NCBI GenBank assembly: GCA_020354665.1 | Contig: CP070653.1 | Location: 2,160,179-2,199,615, forward strand | Direction of reading: 5' to 3' | Origin: Burkholderiales bacterium | GTDB taxonomy: Bacteria; Pseudomonadota; Gammaproteobacteria; Burkholderiales; Burkholderiaceae_C | Length of the DNA stretch: 39,437 bases | Shown: piece by piece, positions 20,231 to 28,630 of the stretch | How the letters are laid out: each line of letters begins with the position of its first letter | Position numbering within the stretch: the stretch's first letter is position 1 | Notes under the pieces: model-generated | What the model saw: only the letters and a program-made list of their open reading frames with translations | Told to the model about the DNA's origin: nothing | Database searches by the model: none | Program-made: the position numbers and the translations under genes

Positions 20231-21037
20231 ATGGGGTTTCTCGCCGGCAAGCGCCTGCTGATTACCGGGCTGCTTTCGAATCGTTCGATCGCCTACGGCA
20301 TCGCGCGCGCCTGCCATGCACAGGGCGCTGAACTCGCGTTCAGCTACGTGGGCGAGCGGTTTCGCGACCGCATCGGAGAATTCGCCGCAGAGTTCGGCTC
20401 CAACCTCGTCTACGAGTGCGACGTGGGCGACGATGCGCAGATCGCGCGGCTGTTCGCCGAGTTGTCGTCGGCCTGGCCGACGTTCGACGGCTTCGTGCAC
20501 TCGATCGGCTTTGCGCCGCGCGAGGCGATCGCCGGCGAATTCCTCGACGGCCTGTCGCGCGACGCGTTTCGCATCGCGCACGAAATCTCGGCCTACAGCT
20601 TCCCGGCGCTGGCCAAGGCCGCGCTGCCGTTCCTGAACCGCAGCGCCGCGCTGCTGACGCTGAGCTATCTCGGCGCGGTGCGCTACGTGCCGGCGTACAA
20701 CACGATGGGTCTGGCCAAGGCATCGCTCGAAGCCAGCGTGCGCTACCTCGCCGCCGACCTCGGCCCGAAGGGCATCCGCGTCAACGGGATCTCGGCGGGG
20801 CCGATCAAGACGCTCGCCGCGTCGGGCATCAAGGGCTTCGGTCGGCTGCTCGAGATCTTCTCGAAGAATGCACCGTTGCGACGCAACGTCACGATCGACG
20901 ACGTGGGCAACGTCGCAGCGTTCCTGCTGTCGGACCTCGCGGCTGGCGTGACCGCCGAGATCGTCTATGTCGACGGCGGCTTCAGCCAGGTCATGGTCAG
21001 CGTCACGCCGGGCGACGAGGGCGCCGCGGCCGGCTGA
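20231..21037 (+). CDS. fabI: Enoyl-[acyl-carrier-protein] reductase (NADH) FabI
   Basis: Short-chain dehydrogenase of 268 residues that reduces the trans-2-enoyl-ACP in the last step of each fatty acid elongation cycle. The nucleotide-binding motif is [15 protein letters not shown] (11-25), the variant Rossmann signature of FabI. Catalytic Y146, Y156 and K163 fall at the same numbers as in E. coli ([19 protein letters not shown]). [19 protein letters not shown] and the C-terminal VDGGFS are also typical. GGAG lies upstream of the ATG. The gene converges on glk and their 3' ends overlap by 35 bases. Confidence 0.96.
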   Translation: MGFLAGKRLLITGLLSNRSIAYGIARACHAQGAELAFSYVGERFRDRIGEFAAEFGSNLVYECDVGDDAQIARLFAELSSAWPTFDGFVHSIGFAPREAIAGEFLDGLSRDAFRIAHEISAYSFPALAKAALPFLNRSAALLTLSYLGAVRYVPAYNTMGLAKASLEASVRYLAADLGPKGIRVNGISAGPIKTLAASGIKGFGRLLEIFSKNAPLRRNVTIDDVGNVAAFLLSDLAAGVTAEIVYVDGGFSQVMVSVTPGDEGAAAG

Positions 21038-22022
21038 CCGGCCTGGCCAGCCGCGCTTCGATGGCTGCGCTCGCACCGATCAGCGCGGCATAAGGCTCGA
21101 CGATCAGCGCGGTCGGGATGCCCTCGAGGTAGGCCCTGAAGCGGCCCTTCGCCTCGAATCGCTCGCGAAACCGCGAGGCGAAGAAGAAGTCGGCCATGCG
21201 CGGCACGATGCCGCCACCGACGAAAAGCCCGCCGCGGGCGCCGAGCGTGAGCGCGACGTTGCCGGCGAACGAGCCGAGCATCGCGCAGAACGTGTCGATC
21301 GTGCGCACGCAGGTCGAATCGCCCGCGGTACTGCCCTGCCGGACGATTTCTGCGGTCGACAGGTCGGCCGGCGGCCGGCCGAGCACCGCGGCCACCGATC
21401 GATAGAGCGTCGGCAGCCCAATTCCCGAGAGCAACCGCTCGGCCGACACGTGGTCGAAGTCCCGCCGCGCATGGCCGATCACCGCCGTCTCGAAATCGTC
21501 GTTCGCCGCAAGCGTGGCGTGGCCGCCTTCGCCGGCAATCGGCTGCCAGCCGACCGGTGTCGGCGTCACCGCGCCCACGCCGAGGCCGGTGCCCGGACCG
21601 ACGACGGCCAGCGTGCCCTGCGGAGTCGGCAACGCCGCATGGGCGCGCAGTTGCGCTGTCTGCAGGTGCGGCAACGCGAGCGCCAGCGCCTCGAAATCGT
21701 TGATCACGAGCAAAGCGTCCAACGCCAGCATGCGCTGCACCTGCTCGCGCGAGAACGACCAGGCGCTGTTGGTGAATTCGATGCGGTCGCCGGTCACGGC
21801 CGTGGCCACCGCAAACGCCGCCCAGCGCGGCGCCTGGTAAGCCTCGCCGAGCTCGGCCGCCAGTGCGTCGAGGTAGCTGTGCGCGGCGACCCCGGGGCCG
21901 GCAAAGTCTGCGGTGGGCAACACACGGATGTGACGCGCGCCGTGCCGCGGGCCCTCGGCAAGCGCGAAGCGCGCATTGGTGCCGCCGATGTCGGCGACCA
22001 GCCAGGGCGCCGAGCGAGCCAT
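21003..22022 (-). CDS. glk: Glucokinase (E. coli Glk type)
   Basis: Phosphorylates glucose to glucose-6-phosphate with ATP in the cytosol. The 339-residue protein has the phosphate-binding [13 protein letters not shown] near the N-terminus, the catalytic aspartate region [20 protein letters not shown], the GEGGHATLA motif and GGGIVPRM near the C-terminus. The start MARSAPW is chosen because AGGA lies six bases upstream; an ATG at 22043 has no ribosome site. A short Arg/Pro-rich C-terminal tail (RPRRPRRPA) is encoded in the part overlapping fabI on the other strand and is probably a run-on beyond the family end. Confidence 0.95.
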   Translation of the reverse strand: MARSAPWLVADIGGTNARFALAEGPRHGARHIRVLPTADFAGPGVAAHSYLDALAAELGEAYQAPRWAAFAVATAVTGDRIEFTNSAWSFSREQVQRMLALDALLVINDFEALALALPHLQTAQLRAHAALPTPQGTLAVVGPGTGLGVGAVTPTPVGWQPIAGEGGHATLAANDDFETAVIGHARRDFDHVSAERLLSGIGLPTLYRSVAAVLGRPPADLSTAEIVRQGSTAGDSTCVRTIDTFCAMLGSFAGNVALTLGARGGLFVGGGIVPRMADFFFASRFRERFEAKGRFRAYLEGIPTALIVEPYAALIGASAAIEARLARPVSRPRRPRRPA

Positions 22023-22086
22023 CGCTGTCCTGGGCAACACCATGGGGGAGTTCGCTGTGGCGGGGCGGCTCGATCGCGATGGGGGT

Positions 22087-24357
22087 TCAATCGCCGCGCA
22101 CGCAGTCGACGAAATAGCGCATGCGCCCCTCGGCATCCTCCTCGCCGACCAGGCCATGCACGTCGGTGTCGAAGCCGGGGAAGCGCCGGTTGAAATCGCG
22201 CGTGAAGCGCAGGTAGTCGACGATCTTGCGGTTGAAGCGCTCGCCCGGAATCAGCAGCGGTATGCCGGGCGGATACGGCGTGAGCAGCGCGGTCGTGATG
22301 CGGCCTTCGAGCGCCTCGATGTCGACGCGTTCGGTGCCGCGGCGCGCAATGCGCGAGTAGGCCTCGCTCGGGGTCATCGCCGGCTGCAGGTCCGACACGT
22401 ACATCTCGGTGGTCAGCCGCGCGACGTCGCCCTTCGCATAGGCCTCGTGGATCGCCTGGCTCAGGTCACGCAGGCCCATGCGCTCGTAGCGCGCGTGGTG
22501 CTGGCAGAACTCCGGGACAACCCGCCACAGCGGCGCGTTCTTGTCGTACTCGTCCTTGAACTGCTGCAGCGCGGTGAGCATCGTGTTCCAGCGGCCCTTG
22601 GTGATGCCGATCGTGAACATGATGAAGAACGAGTACAGCCCGGTCTTCTCGACCACGACGCCGTGCTCGGCGAGGTACTTGGTGACGATCGCGGCCGGGA
22701 TGCCAGTCTTGGCAAAGCGGCCCGTGACGTCGAGGCCGGGCGTGATCACGGTGCTCTTGATCGGGTCGAGCATGTTGAAGCCCGGTGCCAGGTCGCCGAA
22801 GCCGTGCCACTTCTCGTTGGCGCGCAACGCCCAGTCCGCCGGGGTGCCGATGCCTTCGGAGGCCAGCTTGTCCGGCCCCCAGACCTTGAACCACCAGTCC
22901 TTGCCAAACTCCTTCTCGACCTTGCGCATCGCGCGGCGGAAATCGAGTGCCTCGCGCAGGCTCTCCTCGACCAGTGCGGTGCCACCGGGCGGCTCCATCA
23001 TCGCGGCCGCAACGTCACAGCTCGCGATGATCGCGTACTGCGGCGACGTCGAGGTGTGCATCAGGTACGACTCGTTGAACAGGTGCCGGTCGAGCTTGAC
23101 GGTCTGCGAGTCCTGCACCAGCACCTGCGACGCCTGCGACAACCCCGCCAGCAACTTGTGCGTCGACTGCGTGGCGTAGACCATCGCCTGCTTTGGCCGC
23201 TCGCGGTACTTGGCCATCGCGTGGAACCCGCTGTAGAAGGGATGGAACGCGGCATGCGGCAACCACGCCTCGTCGAAGTGCAGCGTGTCGACGTAGCCGT
23301 CGAGCAGCCCCTTGATCGTCTCGGCGTTGTAGAGCACGCCGTCGTACGTGCTCTGCGTCAGCGTGAGCACGCGCGGGCGCACCTTGTTGGCGTCGACGCC
23401 GGCGAGCAGCGGATTGGCCGCGATGCGACGGCGGATCGACTCGCGCGTGAACTCGTGCTGCGGGATCGGACCGATGATGCCGTAGTGGTTGCGCGTGGGC
23501 GGCAGGAACACCGGGACCGACCCGGTCATGATGATCGCGTGCAGGATCGACTTGTGGCAGTTGCGATCCACCAGCACCACGTCGCCCGGCGCCGCCGTGT
23601 GGTGCCAGACCATCTTGTTGCTGGTGCTGGTGCCGTTGGTGACGAAGAAGCAGTAGTCGGCGTTGAAAATGCGTGCCGCGTTCTTTTCGCTCGCCGCCAC
23701 CGGGCCGGTGTGGTCGAGCAGCTGGCCGAGCTCCTCGACGGCGTTGCACACGTCGGCGCGCAGCATGTTCTCGCCGAAGAATTGGTGAAACATCTGCCCC
23801 ACCGGGCTCTTCAGGAACGCCACGCCGCCCGAATGCCCGGGGCAGTGCCACGAGTACGAACCGTCCTGCGCGTAATCGATCAGCGCCTTGAAGAAGGGCG
23901 GCGCCAGGTTGTCGAGATAGCTCTTGGCCTCGCGGATGATGTGGCGCGCGACGAACTCCGGCGTGTCCTCGAACATGTGGATGAAACCGTGCAGCTCGCG
24001 CAGCACGTCGTTGGGGATGTGCTGCGACGTGCGCGTCTCGCCCGAGAGGTAGATCGGGATGTCGGCGTTGCGGAAACGGATCTCGCGGATGAACCGGCGC
24101 AATGCGACGACGGCATTCGGCTCGGTCTCGGCGCCGGCCGCGGCGGCGAACTCCTCGTCGTCGATCGACAGGATGAACGCCGAGGCACGGCTCTGCTGCT
24201 GGGCGAATGAGCTCAGGTCGCCGTAGCTGGTGACGCCGAGCACCTCGAAGCCTTCCTTCTCGATGGCCTGCGCGAGCACGCGGATGCTCAGGCCCGAGGC
24301 GTTCTCGGAGCGGAAGTCCTCGTCGATGATGACGATTGGAAAGTGAAATCGCAGCAT
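22087..24357 (-). CDS. Orn/Lys/Arg decarboxylase (PLP fold type I, wing domain)
   Basis: Large PLP-dependent basic amino acid decarboxylase of 756 residues. It has an N-terminal receiver-like wing domain (1-130, VIIDEDFRSENASGLSIRVL), the PLP core with HCPGHSGGVAF near 171, the cofactor aspartate D362 in HFDEAW and the PLP lysine K401 in TQSTHKLLAG, and a C-terminal domain. Relatives decarboxylate arginine, lysine or ornithine, yielding agmatine, cadaverine or putrescine and consuming a proton. The exact substrate cannot be decided from these motifs, although the overall wording resembles the arginine/lysine enzymes annotated in Burkholderiales. It lies 64 bases upstream of glk in the same direction. 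A role in polyamine synthesis or acid tolerance is plausible. Confidence 0.93.
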   Translation of the reverse strand: MLRFHFPIVIIDEDFRSENASGLSIRVLAQAIEKEGFEVLGVTSYGDLSSFAQQQSRASAFILSIDDEEFAAAAGAETEPNAVVALRRFIREIRFRNADIPIYLSGETRTSQHIPNDVLRELHGFIHMFEDTPEFVARHIIREAKSYLDNLAPPFFKALIDYAQDGSYSWHCPGHSGGVAFLKSPVGQMFHQFFGENMLRADVCNAVEELGQLLDHTGPVAASEKNAARIFNADYCFFVTNGTSTSNKMVWHHTAAPGDVVLVDRNCHKSILHAIIMTGSVPVFLPPTRNHYGIIGPIPQHEFTRESIRRRIAANPLLAGVDANKVRPRVLTLTQSTYDGVLYNAETIKGLLDGYVDTLHFDEAWLPHAAFHPFYSGFHAMAKYRERPKQAMVYATQSTHKLLAGLSQASQVLVQDSQTVKLDRHLFNESYLMHTSTSPQYAIIASCDVAAAMMEPPGGTALVEESLREALDFRRAMRKVEKEFGKDWWFKVWGPDKLASEGIGTPADWALRANEKWHGFGDLAPGFNMLDPIKSTVITPGLDVTGRFAKTGIPAAIVTKYLAEHGVVVEKTGLYSFFIMFTIGITKGRWNTMLTALQQFKDEYDKNAPLWRVVPEFCQHHARYERMGLRDLSQAIHEAYAKGDVARLTTEMYVSDLQPAMTPSEAYSRIARRGTERVDIEALEGRITTALLTPYPPGIPLLIPGERFNRKIVDYLRFTRDFNRRFPGFDTDVHGLVGEEDAEGRMRYFVDCVRGD

Positions 24358-24495
24358 GCCGGCGCCTCGCGCAGCCCATCACGGATGCGGCAAGTGTAGG
24401 CCGCGGTCGGACTCGCCACGCCGGCCCTGCCGCTACACTCGCCCGCCAGGATCAACGAGCTTCGCGCCGGCGACGCTCCGGCGAGGGCACAGGCA

Positions 24496-24933
24496 ATGGA
24501 CTGGAGCATTTCGACCTGGTGGTGGGTTGCCGCGGGCGTGCTGGTGGCGGCCGAGCTGGCCAGCGGCACCTTCTACCTGCTGATGCTCGCGCTGGGCGTG
24601 GCCTCGGGGGCGCTGGCCGCGCATGCCGGGCTGCCGTTCAGCGCGCAGCTGCTGGTGGCCGCCGCGATCGGCGGCGGGGCGATTGCGGCCTGGCACCTGA
24701 AGCGCACCCGGCAACCGCCGACACCCCGGGCACAGGCCAATCGCGACGTCGTGCTCGACGTCGGCGAGCGGGTGCGTGTGTCCCATTGGTCCGCCGACGG
24801 CAGCGCCACCGTGCACTACCGCGGCGCAGCGTGGCAGGCGCGCTGGCAGGGCCAGGGCACCCCCACGCCGGGCGAGCACGTGATCCGCGGGGTCGAAGGC
24901 AACCGCTTGCTGCTCGACCGCGTCACTTCGTAG
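24496..24933 (+). CDS. NfeD family membrane protein
   Basis: Short NfeD protein of 145 residues without the protease domain of long forms. Hydrophobic helices lie near residues 7-36 (WWWVAAGVLVAAELASGTFY) and 44-66. They are followed by a soluble OB-fold domain from about 85 (LDVGERVRVSHWSADGSATVHYRG) to the end. NfeD proteins pair with SPFH/stomatin proteins in membrane microdomains and protein quality control. The gene lies 19 bases before an SPFH gene, the standard arrangement. A GAGGG-containing ribosome site precedes the ATG. Confidence 0.9.
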   Translation: MDWSISTWWWVAAGVLVAAELASGTFYLLMLALGVASGALAAHAGLPFSAQLLVAAAIGGGAIAAWHLKRTRQPPTPRAQANRDVVLDVGERVRVSHWSADGSATVHYRGAAWQARWQGQGTPTPGEHVIRGVEGNRLLLDRVTS

Positions 24934-24952
24934 CACCCCGAGAAAGCCACGC

Positions 24953-25876
24953 ATGGAAATCGTCGCCCTCGTCATCGTCGTCATCGCCGCGATCTTCATC
25001 GTGCGCTCGATCAAGGTCGTGCCGCAACAGAATGCGTGGGTGGTCGAACGGCTGGGCCGCTACCACGGCACCCTGACCCCGGGCCTGAACATCCTGGTGC
25101 CGTTCGTCGACAGCGTGGCCTACAAGCACTCGCTCAAGGAGATCCCGCTCGACGTGCCCAGCCAGATCTGCATCACCAAGGACAACACCCAGCTCACCGT
25201 CGACGGCATCCTGTACTTCCAGGTCACCGACGCGATGCGCGCGAGCTACGGGTCGTCGAACTACATCGTCGCGATCACACAGCTGGCGCAGACCACGCTG
25301 CGCAGCGTGATCGGCAAGATGGAGCTCGACAAGACCTTCGAGGAGCGCACCGCAATCAACACCGCGGTGGTCGAGGCACTGGACGAGGCGGCGCTGAACT
25401 GGGGCGTCAAGGTGCTGCGCTACGAGATCAAGGACCTGACCCCGCCGGCGGCGATCCTGCACGCGATGCAGGCGCAGATCACCGCCGAGCGCGAGAAGCG
25501 TGCGCTGATCGCGGCCTCCGAAGGCAAGCGGCAGGAACAGATCAACCTCGCCGAGGGCCAGCGCCAGGCGTTCATCGCCAAGAGCGAGGGCGAGAAGCAG
25601 GCCGAGATCAACCTTGCGCAAGGCCAGGCGGCGGCGATCGTCGCAGTGGCCGAGGCGACGGCGAGCGCGATCCGGCAGGTGGCCGCGGCGATCCGCGAGC
25701 CTGGTGGCGAGCAGGCAGTGCAGCTCAAGGTCGCCGAGAAGGCGGTCGAGGCTTACGCGCAGCTCGCGCAGAAGAACAACACGATGATCGTGCCGGGCAA
25801 CATGACCGAGGTCTCCGCGCTGATCGGCACCGCGATGGCGCTGCTCAAGGGCGCGACCCCGGCGCCGCGGCCATGA
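24953..25876 (+). CDS. SPFH/band-7 (stomatin, paraslipin, QmcA-like) protein
   Basis: Membrane-anchored SPFH protein of 307 residues. An N-terminal helix (VALVIVVIAAIFIVRSI) is followed by the band-7 domain (VPQQNAWVVERLGRYHGTL, TPGLNILVPFVDSVAYKHSL, LPLDV-type segment, DGILYFQVTD). A long Ala/Glu/Lys/Arg/Gln coiled-coil comes next (about 180-250, with repeated EGEKQAEINLA-type units), and the oligomerisation tail ends in NNTMIVPGNMTE. Such proteins form large rings that control membrane proteases. Partner NfeD lies directly upstream, and the DUF2237 gene overlaps its stop as ATGA, suggesting a three-gene operon. Confidence 0.94.
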   Translation: MEIVALVIVVIAAIFIVRSIKVVPQQNAWVVERLGRYHGTLTPGLNILVPFVDSVAYKHSLKEIPLDVPSQICITKDNTQLTVDGILYFQVTDAMRASYGSSNYIVAITQLAQTTLRSVIGKMELDKTFEERTAINTAVVEALDEAALNWGVKVLRYEIKDLTPPAAILHAMQAQITAEREKRALIAASEGKRQEQINLAEGQRQAFIAKSEGEKQAEINLAQGQAAAIVAVAEATASAIRQVAAAIREPGGEQAVQLKVAEKAVEAYAQLAQKNNTMIVPGNMTEVSALIGTAMALLKGATPAPRP

Positions 25877-26244
25877 GCACGAAGAACGTGATCGGCACGG
25901 CGCTCGTGCCCTGCTCCTACGATCCGCTGACCGGCTGGCTGCGCGACGGCTGCTGCCACACCGATGGCCGCGACGCCGGCAGCCACGTGATCTGCGCGCG
26001 CATGACAGTGGAGTTCCTGAACTTCCAGATGGAGCGCGGCAACGACCTCATCACACCCCGGCCCGAACATCGCTTTCGCGGCCTGAAGCCCGGCGACCGT
26101 TGGTGCGTCTGTGCCCTGCGTTGGAAGGAGGCCTACACGGCCGGGTGTGCACCGCCCGTGGTGCTGCAGAGCACGCACGAGAAGGCGCTGCAGTTCGTCA
26201 CGATCGAGATGCTGCGCGAGAAGGCGCAGCAAGGCGTCGCCTAG
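25873..26244 (+). CDS. DUF2237 family protein
   Basis: Protein of 123 residues matching the DUF2237 family: NVIGTALVPCSYDPLTGWLRDGCC at the N-terminus in two blocks, HVICARMTVEFL, GNDLITPRPE and the signature GLKPGDRWCVCALRWKEA, followed by PPVVLQSTHEKAL. The conserved cysteines near residues 15, 27, 28, 42, 80 and 82 suggest metal binding, but the function is unknown. The start overlaps the SPFH stop by four bases (ATGA), so translation is coupled. Confidence 0.92.
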   Translation: MSTKNVIGTALVPCSYDPLTGWLRDGCCHTDGRDAGSHVICARMTVEFLNFQMERGNDLITPRPEHRFRGLKPGDRWCVCALRWKEAYTAGCAPPVVLQSTHEKALQFVTIEMLREKAQQGVA

Positions 26245-26275
26245 AATTCGGCCCCTGCGCGCCGCGCCCACTTTG

Positions 26276-26320
26276 ATCCCTGCGGAGGGATGGATGAGTG
26301 GTTTAAGTCGCACGCCTGGA
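26276..26320 (+). repeat. 45-bp direct repeat, upstream copy (partner 26409-26453)
   Basis: Exact copy of 26409-26453, 133 bases apart. The repeat contains the 8 bases before tRNA-Ser and tRNA positions 1-37 and ends exactly on the anticodon GGA. It could be the trace of a tandem duplication or of an attachment site duplicated by an integrative element. Confidence 0.85.
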
Positions 26321-26397
26321 CAGGCGGCGCCGGGCGCCGCCTGCGGTGTAGGCTCATGTGCGCGCAGCGCACGTGACGCCGGAACCAAAGCGTGTGT
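26284..26397 (+). pseudogene. Interrupted, truncated tRNA-Ser copy
   Basis: Bases 26284-26320 are identical to the 5' half of tRNA-Ser(GGA) up to and including the anticodon. About 66 bases then intervene before AAAGCGTGTGT (26387-26397), which is the 3' side of the anticodon arm and the start of the variable arm. The variable arm, the 5' T arm and the acceptor 3' strand are missing apart from a short GAATCCC at 26408-26414. It cannot fold as a normal tRNA and is probably a decayed duplicate. Confidence 0.6.
26321..26376. repeat. Two strong hairpins inserted in the tRNA-Ser copy
   Basis: 26321-26343 is an 11-base perfect inverted repeat around one central base (arm CAGGCGGCGCC), starting on the first base after the anticodon. 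26354-26376 is a second 10-base stem (TCATGTGCGC against GCGCACGTGA, nine of ten matched) with a GCA loop. Together they fill most of the sequence that splits the tRNA copy. Confidence 0.7.
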
Positions 26398-26416
26398 TCA
26401 GGTAGCGAATCCCTGC

Positions 26417-26507
26417 GGAGGGATGGATGAGTGGTTTAAGTCGCACGCCTGGAAAGCGTGTGTGGGTTAACAGCCCACCGCGGGTTCGAATCCCGCTCCC
26501 TCCGCCA
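26417..26507 (+). tRNA. tRNA-Ser (anticodon GGA)
   Basis: Class II tRNA of 91 bases including an encoded CCA. The acceptor stem GGAGGGA pairs with TCCCTCC. The anticodon arm is CACGC-CTGGAAA-GCGTG with anticodon GGA, which reads UCC and UCU. A long variable arm (TGTGGGTTAACAGCCCAC) is typical of serine tRNAs, and the T loop is TTCGAAT. The discriminator base is G. The gene marks the left border of a patchy accessory stretch. Confidence 0.96.
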
Positions 26508-26909
26508 GAGCGCTCCGCGAAACAATGACTTAGCGTTCCGGTTGCGATCTACCTGCCCAACAACCCGCCGAACCTGTTGCGACGCCTTGGGACGGTAGCG
26601 CCAAGAGCGAAGGCGATCGTGGATTTCGGCATTGCGCATGCGATGTGACTCATCTCGGCTTTCGCCCTCGGTCAGGTTGTCGGATCACTTGGGCGTCACT
26701 GCGCCGAAAGGCGCAGCACCATCTCGGCGTGTCTCGGCACGCCTCGCTTAAACCGCAAGCCGCTGGTTCGATATTGTCATTAACTTCAATGCCTTATCAG
26801 CGATATCTAATACGATAATTGAACTTATACAAGTAACTAGCTAGGACAATGAGTCGGCACGGAGCGCTAGCTACACCCTAACCACACCGCGTTGCACTCG
26901 CCGGCTCGC
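26508..26909. other. Intergenic stretch with an AT-rich patch, no supported gene
   Basis: Nothing convincing is encoded here. A roughly 100-base AT-rich patch (about 26765-26865) stands out from the GC-rich surroundings. A minus-strand open frame starting near 26639 runs into the antisense of tRNA-Ser, and a second, shorter frame of about 34 codons lies in the same place; neither resembles a known family. The patch and the lack of coding sense fit acquired or decayed DNA. Confidence 0.5.
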
Positions 26910-27073
26910 TCACGGCCCGGGCCGGAGGACCTTGCCACGCCGCCACTCCCGCGGCGGCATCGGTTCCTTGTCGAGCCAAAGTCCACGCCGCGCGCCTCGC
27001 GCATCGTCCTGCACCGACTACAGGCTGCGGTCGGTCGCGTACTTGTCGAACACCCACGCCACCCGGCGCGAAC
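26910..27073 (-). pseudogene. Decayed thermonuclease (SNase family) C-terminus
   Basis: Conceptual translation of the minus strand gives VRAG, then after an apparent one-base deletion AWVFDKYATDRSL, a TAG stop at 27018-27020, then SVQDDARGARRGLWLDKEP and MPPREWRRGK. This follows the C-terminal pattern of staphylococcal nuclease homologues (VRAGLAWVY..YA, ARAARRGLW, PVPPWEWR). The N-terminal two thirds are missing because the next gene's 3' end lies directly upstream. One frameshift, one internal stop and the truncation mark it as a relic. Confidence 0.72.
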
Positions 27074-27123
27074 CGGCCCGACCGCACCTGGCACGACCCG
27101 CGCGCCCGAGGGCGCGGTCCGAC

Positions 27124-28302
27124 CTAGCGCCGCGGCAGCGCCTCGATCAGCCGGCCAATCTCGTCCTCGGTGTTGTAGTAGTGGACCGAGGCCCGCGACA
27201 GGCTGTCGATCCCGCGCGGGCCAAAGTCCATAGGCGCGGTCAGCATCGACGAGATCCAGATGTTGATGCCCTGCCCGGCCATCCGCGCCATGGTCTCGGC
27301 CGGCGTCTCGCCCTCTATACGAAAGGTGACGAGGCCCGATTTCACGCGCCCGCGGTCGTGCACGGTCACACCAGGCAGGCGAGCAAGTTCAGCGCGCAGG
27401 GTTTCGGCCAGCGCCTGCACCCGCGCCTCGATGCGATCGAGGCCGATGGCGCGGGCGTAGCGCACCGCCGCCACCAGGCCGATCCGGCCAGCGACGTTCG
27501 ACTCCCAGGCCTCGTAGCGCCTGGCGTCGGGGGTGAGGCGAATGCCTGTCGTGCCATCGAGCGCGGCCGATTTCAGATCGACGAAGGCGGGCTCGATCTC
27601 GTCCATCCGGTCGCGGCGCACGTAGAGGAACCCCGTGCCGCGCGGCCCGCGCAGATACTTGCGGCCGGTGCCCGAGAGCACGTCGCAACCGATGGCCTGC
27701 ACGTCGATCTGCATCTGCCCGACCGACTGGCAGGCGTCGAGCATGTAGATCAGAGCGTGCCGCCGTGCGACCTGGCCCACCTCGACGGCGGGGTTGACCA
27801 TGCCGCCCGCCGTCGTGGCATGGGTGAGCAGGATGGCGCGCGTCTGCGGCGTGATCATCGCCTCCAGGGCGGACACATCGACCAACCCATCGGCATCCGA
27901 CGGCGCGAGATCGACCTCGAACCCCAACCTTGCCGCCTGCTGGCGCAGGCCGAGGTAGTTCGAAACATATTCGGCAGGGGCATGGGTGATCACCCGGTCG
28001 CCGGGCCCGAGGCGAAGCCCATAGAAGGCCATGTCCCAGGCGCGAGTGGCGTTCTCGACATAGGCGATCTCGTCGGGGCTGACGTTCAGCAGGCCGGCGA
28101 ACTCGGTGTAGAAGGCCGCCAGCGTCTCGGCCGCGCGCTTCTCCGCCTCGTAGCCGCCGAACCGCTCCTCGGCGCGCAGATGGCCGACAACGGCGTCGAC
28201 GACCGGCCGCGGCATGAGCGCAGCTCCAGCATTGTTGAAGTGCACCAAGTCGCGGCAAGCGGGCGTGTCCTGCCGAAGCCGCTCGACATCGAAATCGCTC
28301 AT
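27124..28302 (-). CDS. Class V aminotransferase-fold PLP enzyme
   Basis: PLP-dependent enzyme of 392 residues in the class V (cysteine desulfurase/isopenicillin-N epimerase) group. The N-terminal FNNAGAALMPRPV, the cofactor aspartate D189 in MLDACQSVGQ and the Schiff-base lysine K215 in GTGRKYLRGPRGTGFLYV are visible; the C-terminal part ends with SVHYYNTEDEIGRLI. No conserved cysteine in a desulfurase active-site loop is evident, so it is more likely an epimerase, lyase or aminotransferase than a sulfur donor. It stands alone between a nuclease relic and a transposase relic, which suggests horizontal acquisition. The real substrate is unknown. Confidence 0.9.
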   Translation of the reverse strand: MSDFDVERLRQDTPACRDLVHFNNAGAALMPRPVVDAVVGHLRAEERFGGYEAEKRAAETLAAFYTEFAGLLNVSPDEIAYVENATRAWDMAFYGLRLGPGDRVITHAPAEYVSNYLGLRQQAARLGFEVDLAPSDADGLVDVSALEAMITPQTRAILLTHATTAGGMVNPAVEVGQVARRHALIYMLDACQSVGQMQIDVQAIGCDVLSGTGRKYLRGPRGTGFLYVRRDRMDEIEPAFVDLKSAALDGTTGIRLTPDARRYEAWESNVAGRIGLVAAVRYARAIGLDRIEARVQALAETLRAELARLPGVTVHDRGRVKSGLVTFRIEGETPAETMARMAGQGINIWISSMLTAPMDFGPRGIDSLSRASVHYYNTEDEIGRLIEALPRR

Positions 28303-28400
28303 CGCATCACCGTTTCACGAAAATCCCGTCGAACTTCCTATACGCCGGTAGTGCGAGCGCCCGATGGCCGCGCGCCTGACCCGATCGGCGGCGTTGATGG

Positions 28401-28592
28401 CCATCGCTGGACATCTCGCATCAGCTGGGCGCGGCTGCGCTGACGTGGGGCCGCAAGTTCGCTACAGCTCAAAACTAGAGTACGGTCGCTGGACGGCCAG
28501 GCCGGGGAACCGGCCGAGGAGCACGCGGGCTGAGCCAGGCAACTTCGAACGCTCTTGCGATCCAGGTCGAACTCGCGCGCGATGCTCGCACG
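28401..28592 (-). pseudogene. Probable transposase remnant (IS21 IstA-like helix-turn-helix)
   Basis: The minus strand codes for RASIAREFDLDRKSVRSCL, close to the helix-turn-helix of IS21-family IstA transposases (SIREIAREL.LDRKTVRRCL). A further stretch, RQRSRAQLMRDVQRW, might correspond to the following segment but is less clear. The surrounding frame lacks the rest of the transposase, and no partner istB or terminal repeats are visible. The whole 28303-28630 interval holds no other supported gene. Confidence 0.45.
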
Positions 28593-28630
28593 GCAACAAG
28601 AGACAAGTGCGTGGGAAAACGGGAAAGCCG

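Noticed and set aside
24421-24440. TACACT as a -10 element for the NfeD-SPFH operon
   Set aside because: No acceptable -35 at 16-18 bases upstream, and a similar TACACT occurs on the opposite strand nearby, so the match is not informative.
26436-26639. Minus-strand open frame of 67 codons
   Set aside because: About a third of it is the antisense of tRNA-Ser, giving the RERDSNPRW-type peptide often seen opposite serine tRNA genes. The remainder matches nothing recognisable.
26555-26660. Short minus-strand frame of about 34 codons within the same stretch
   Set aside because: It has a ribosome-site-like AGGGCG upstream but no recognised family, and it lies in a region that looks non-coding.
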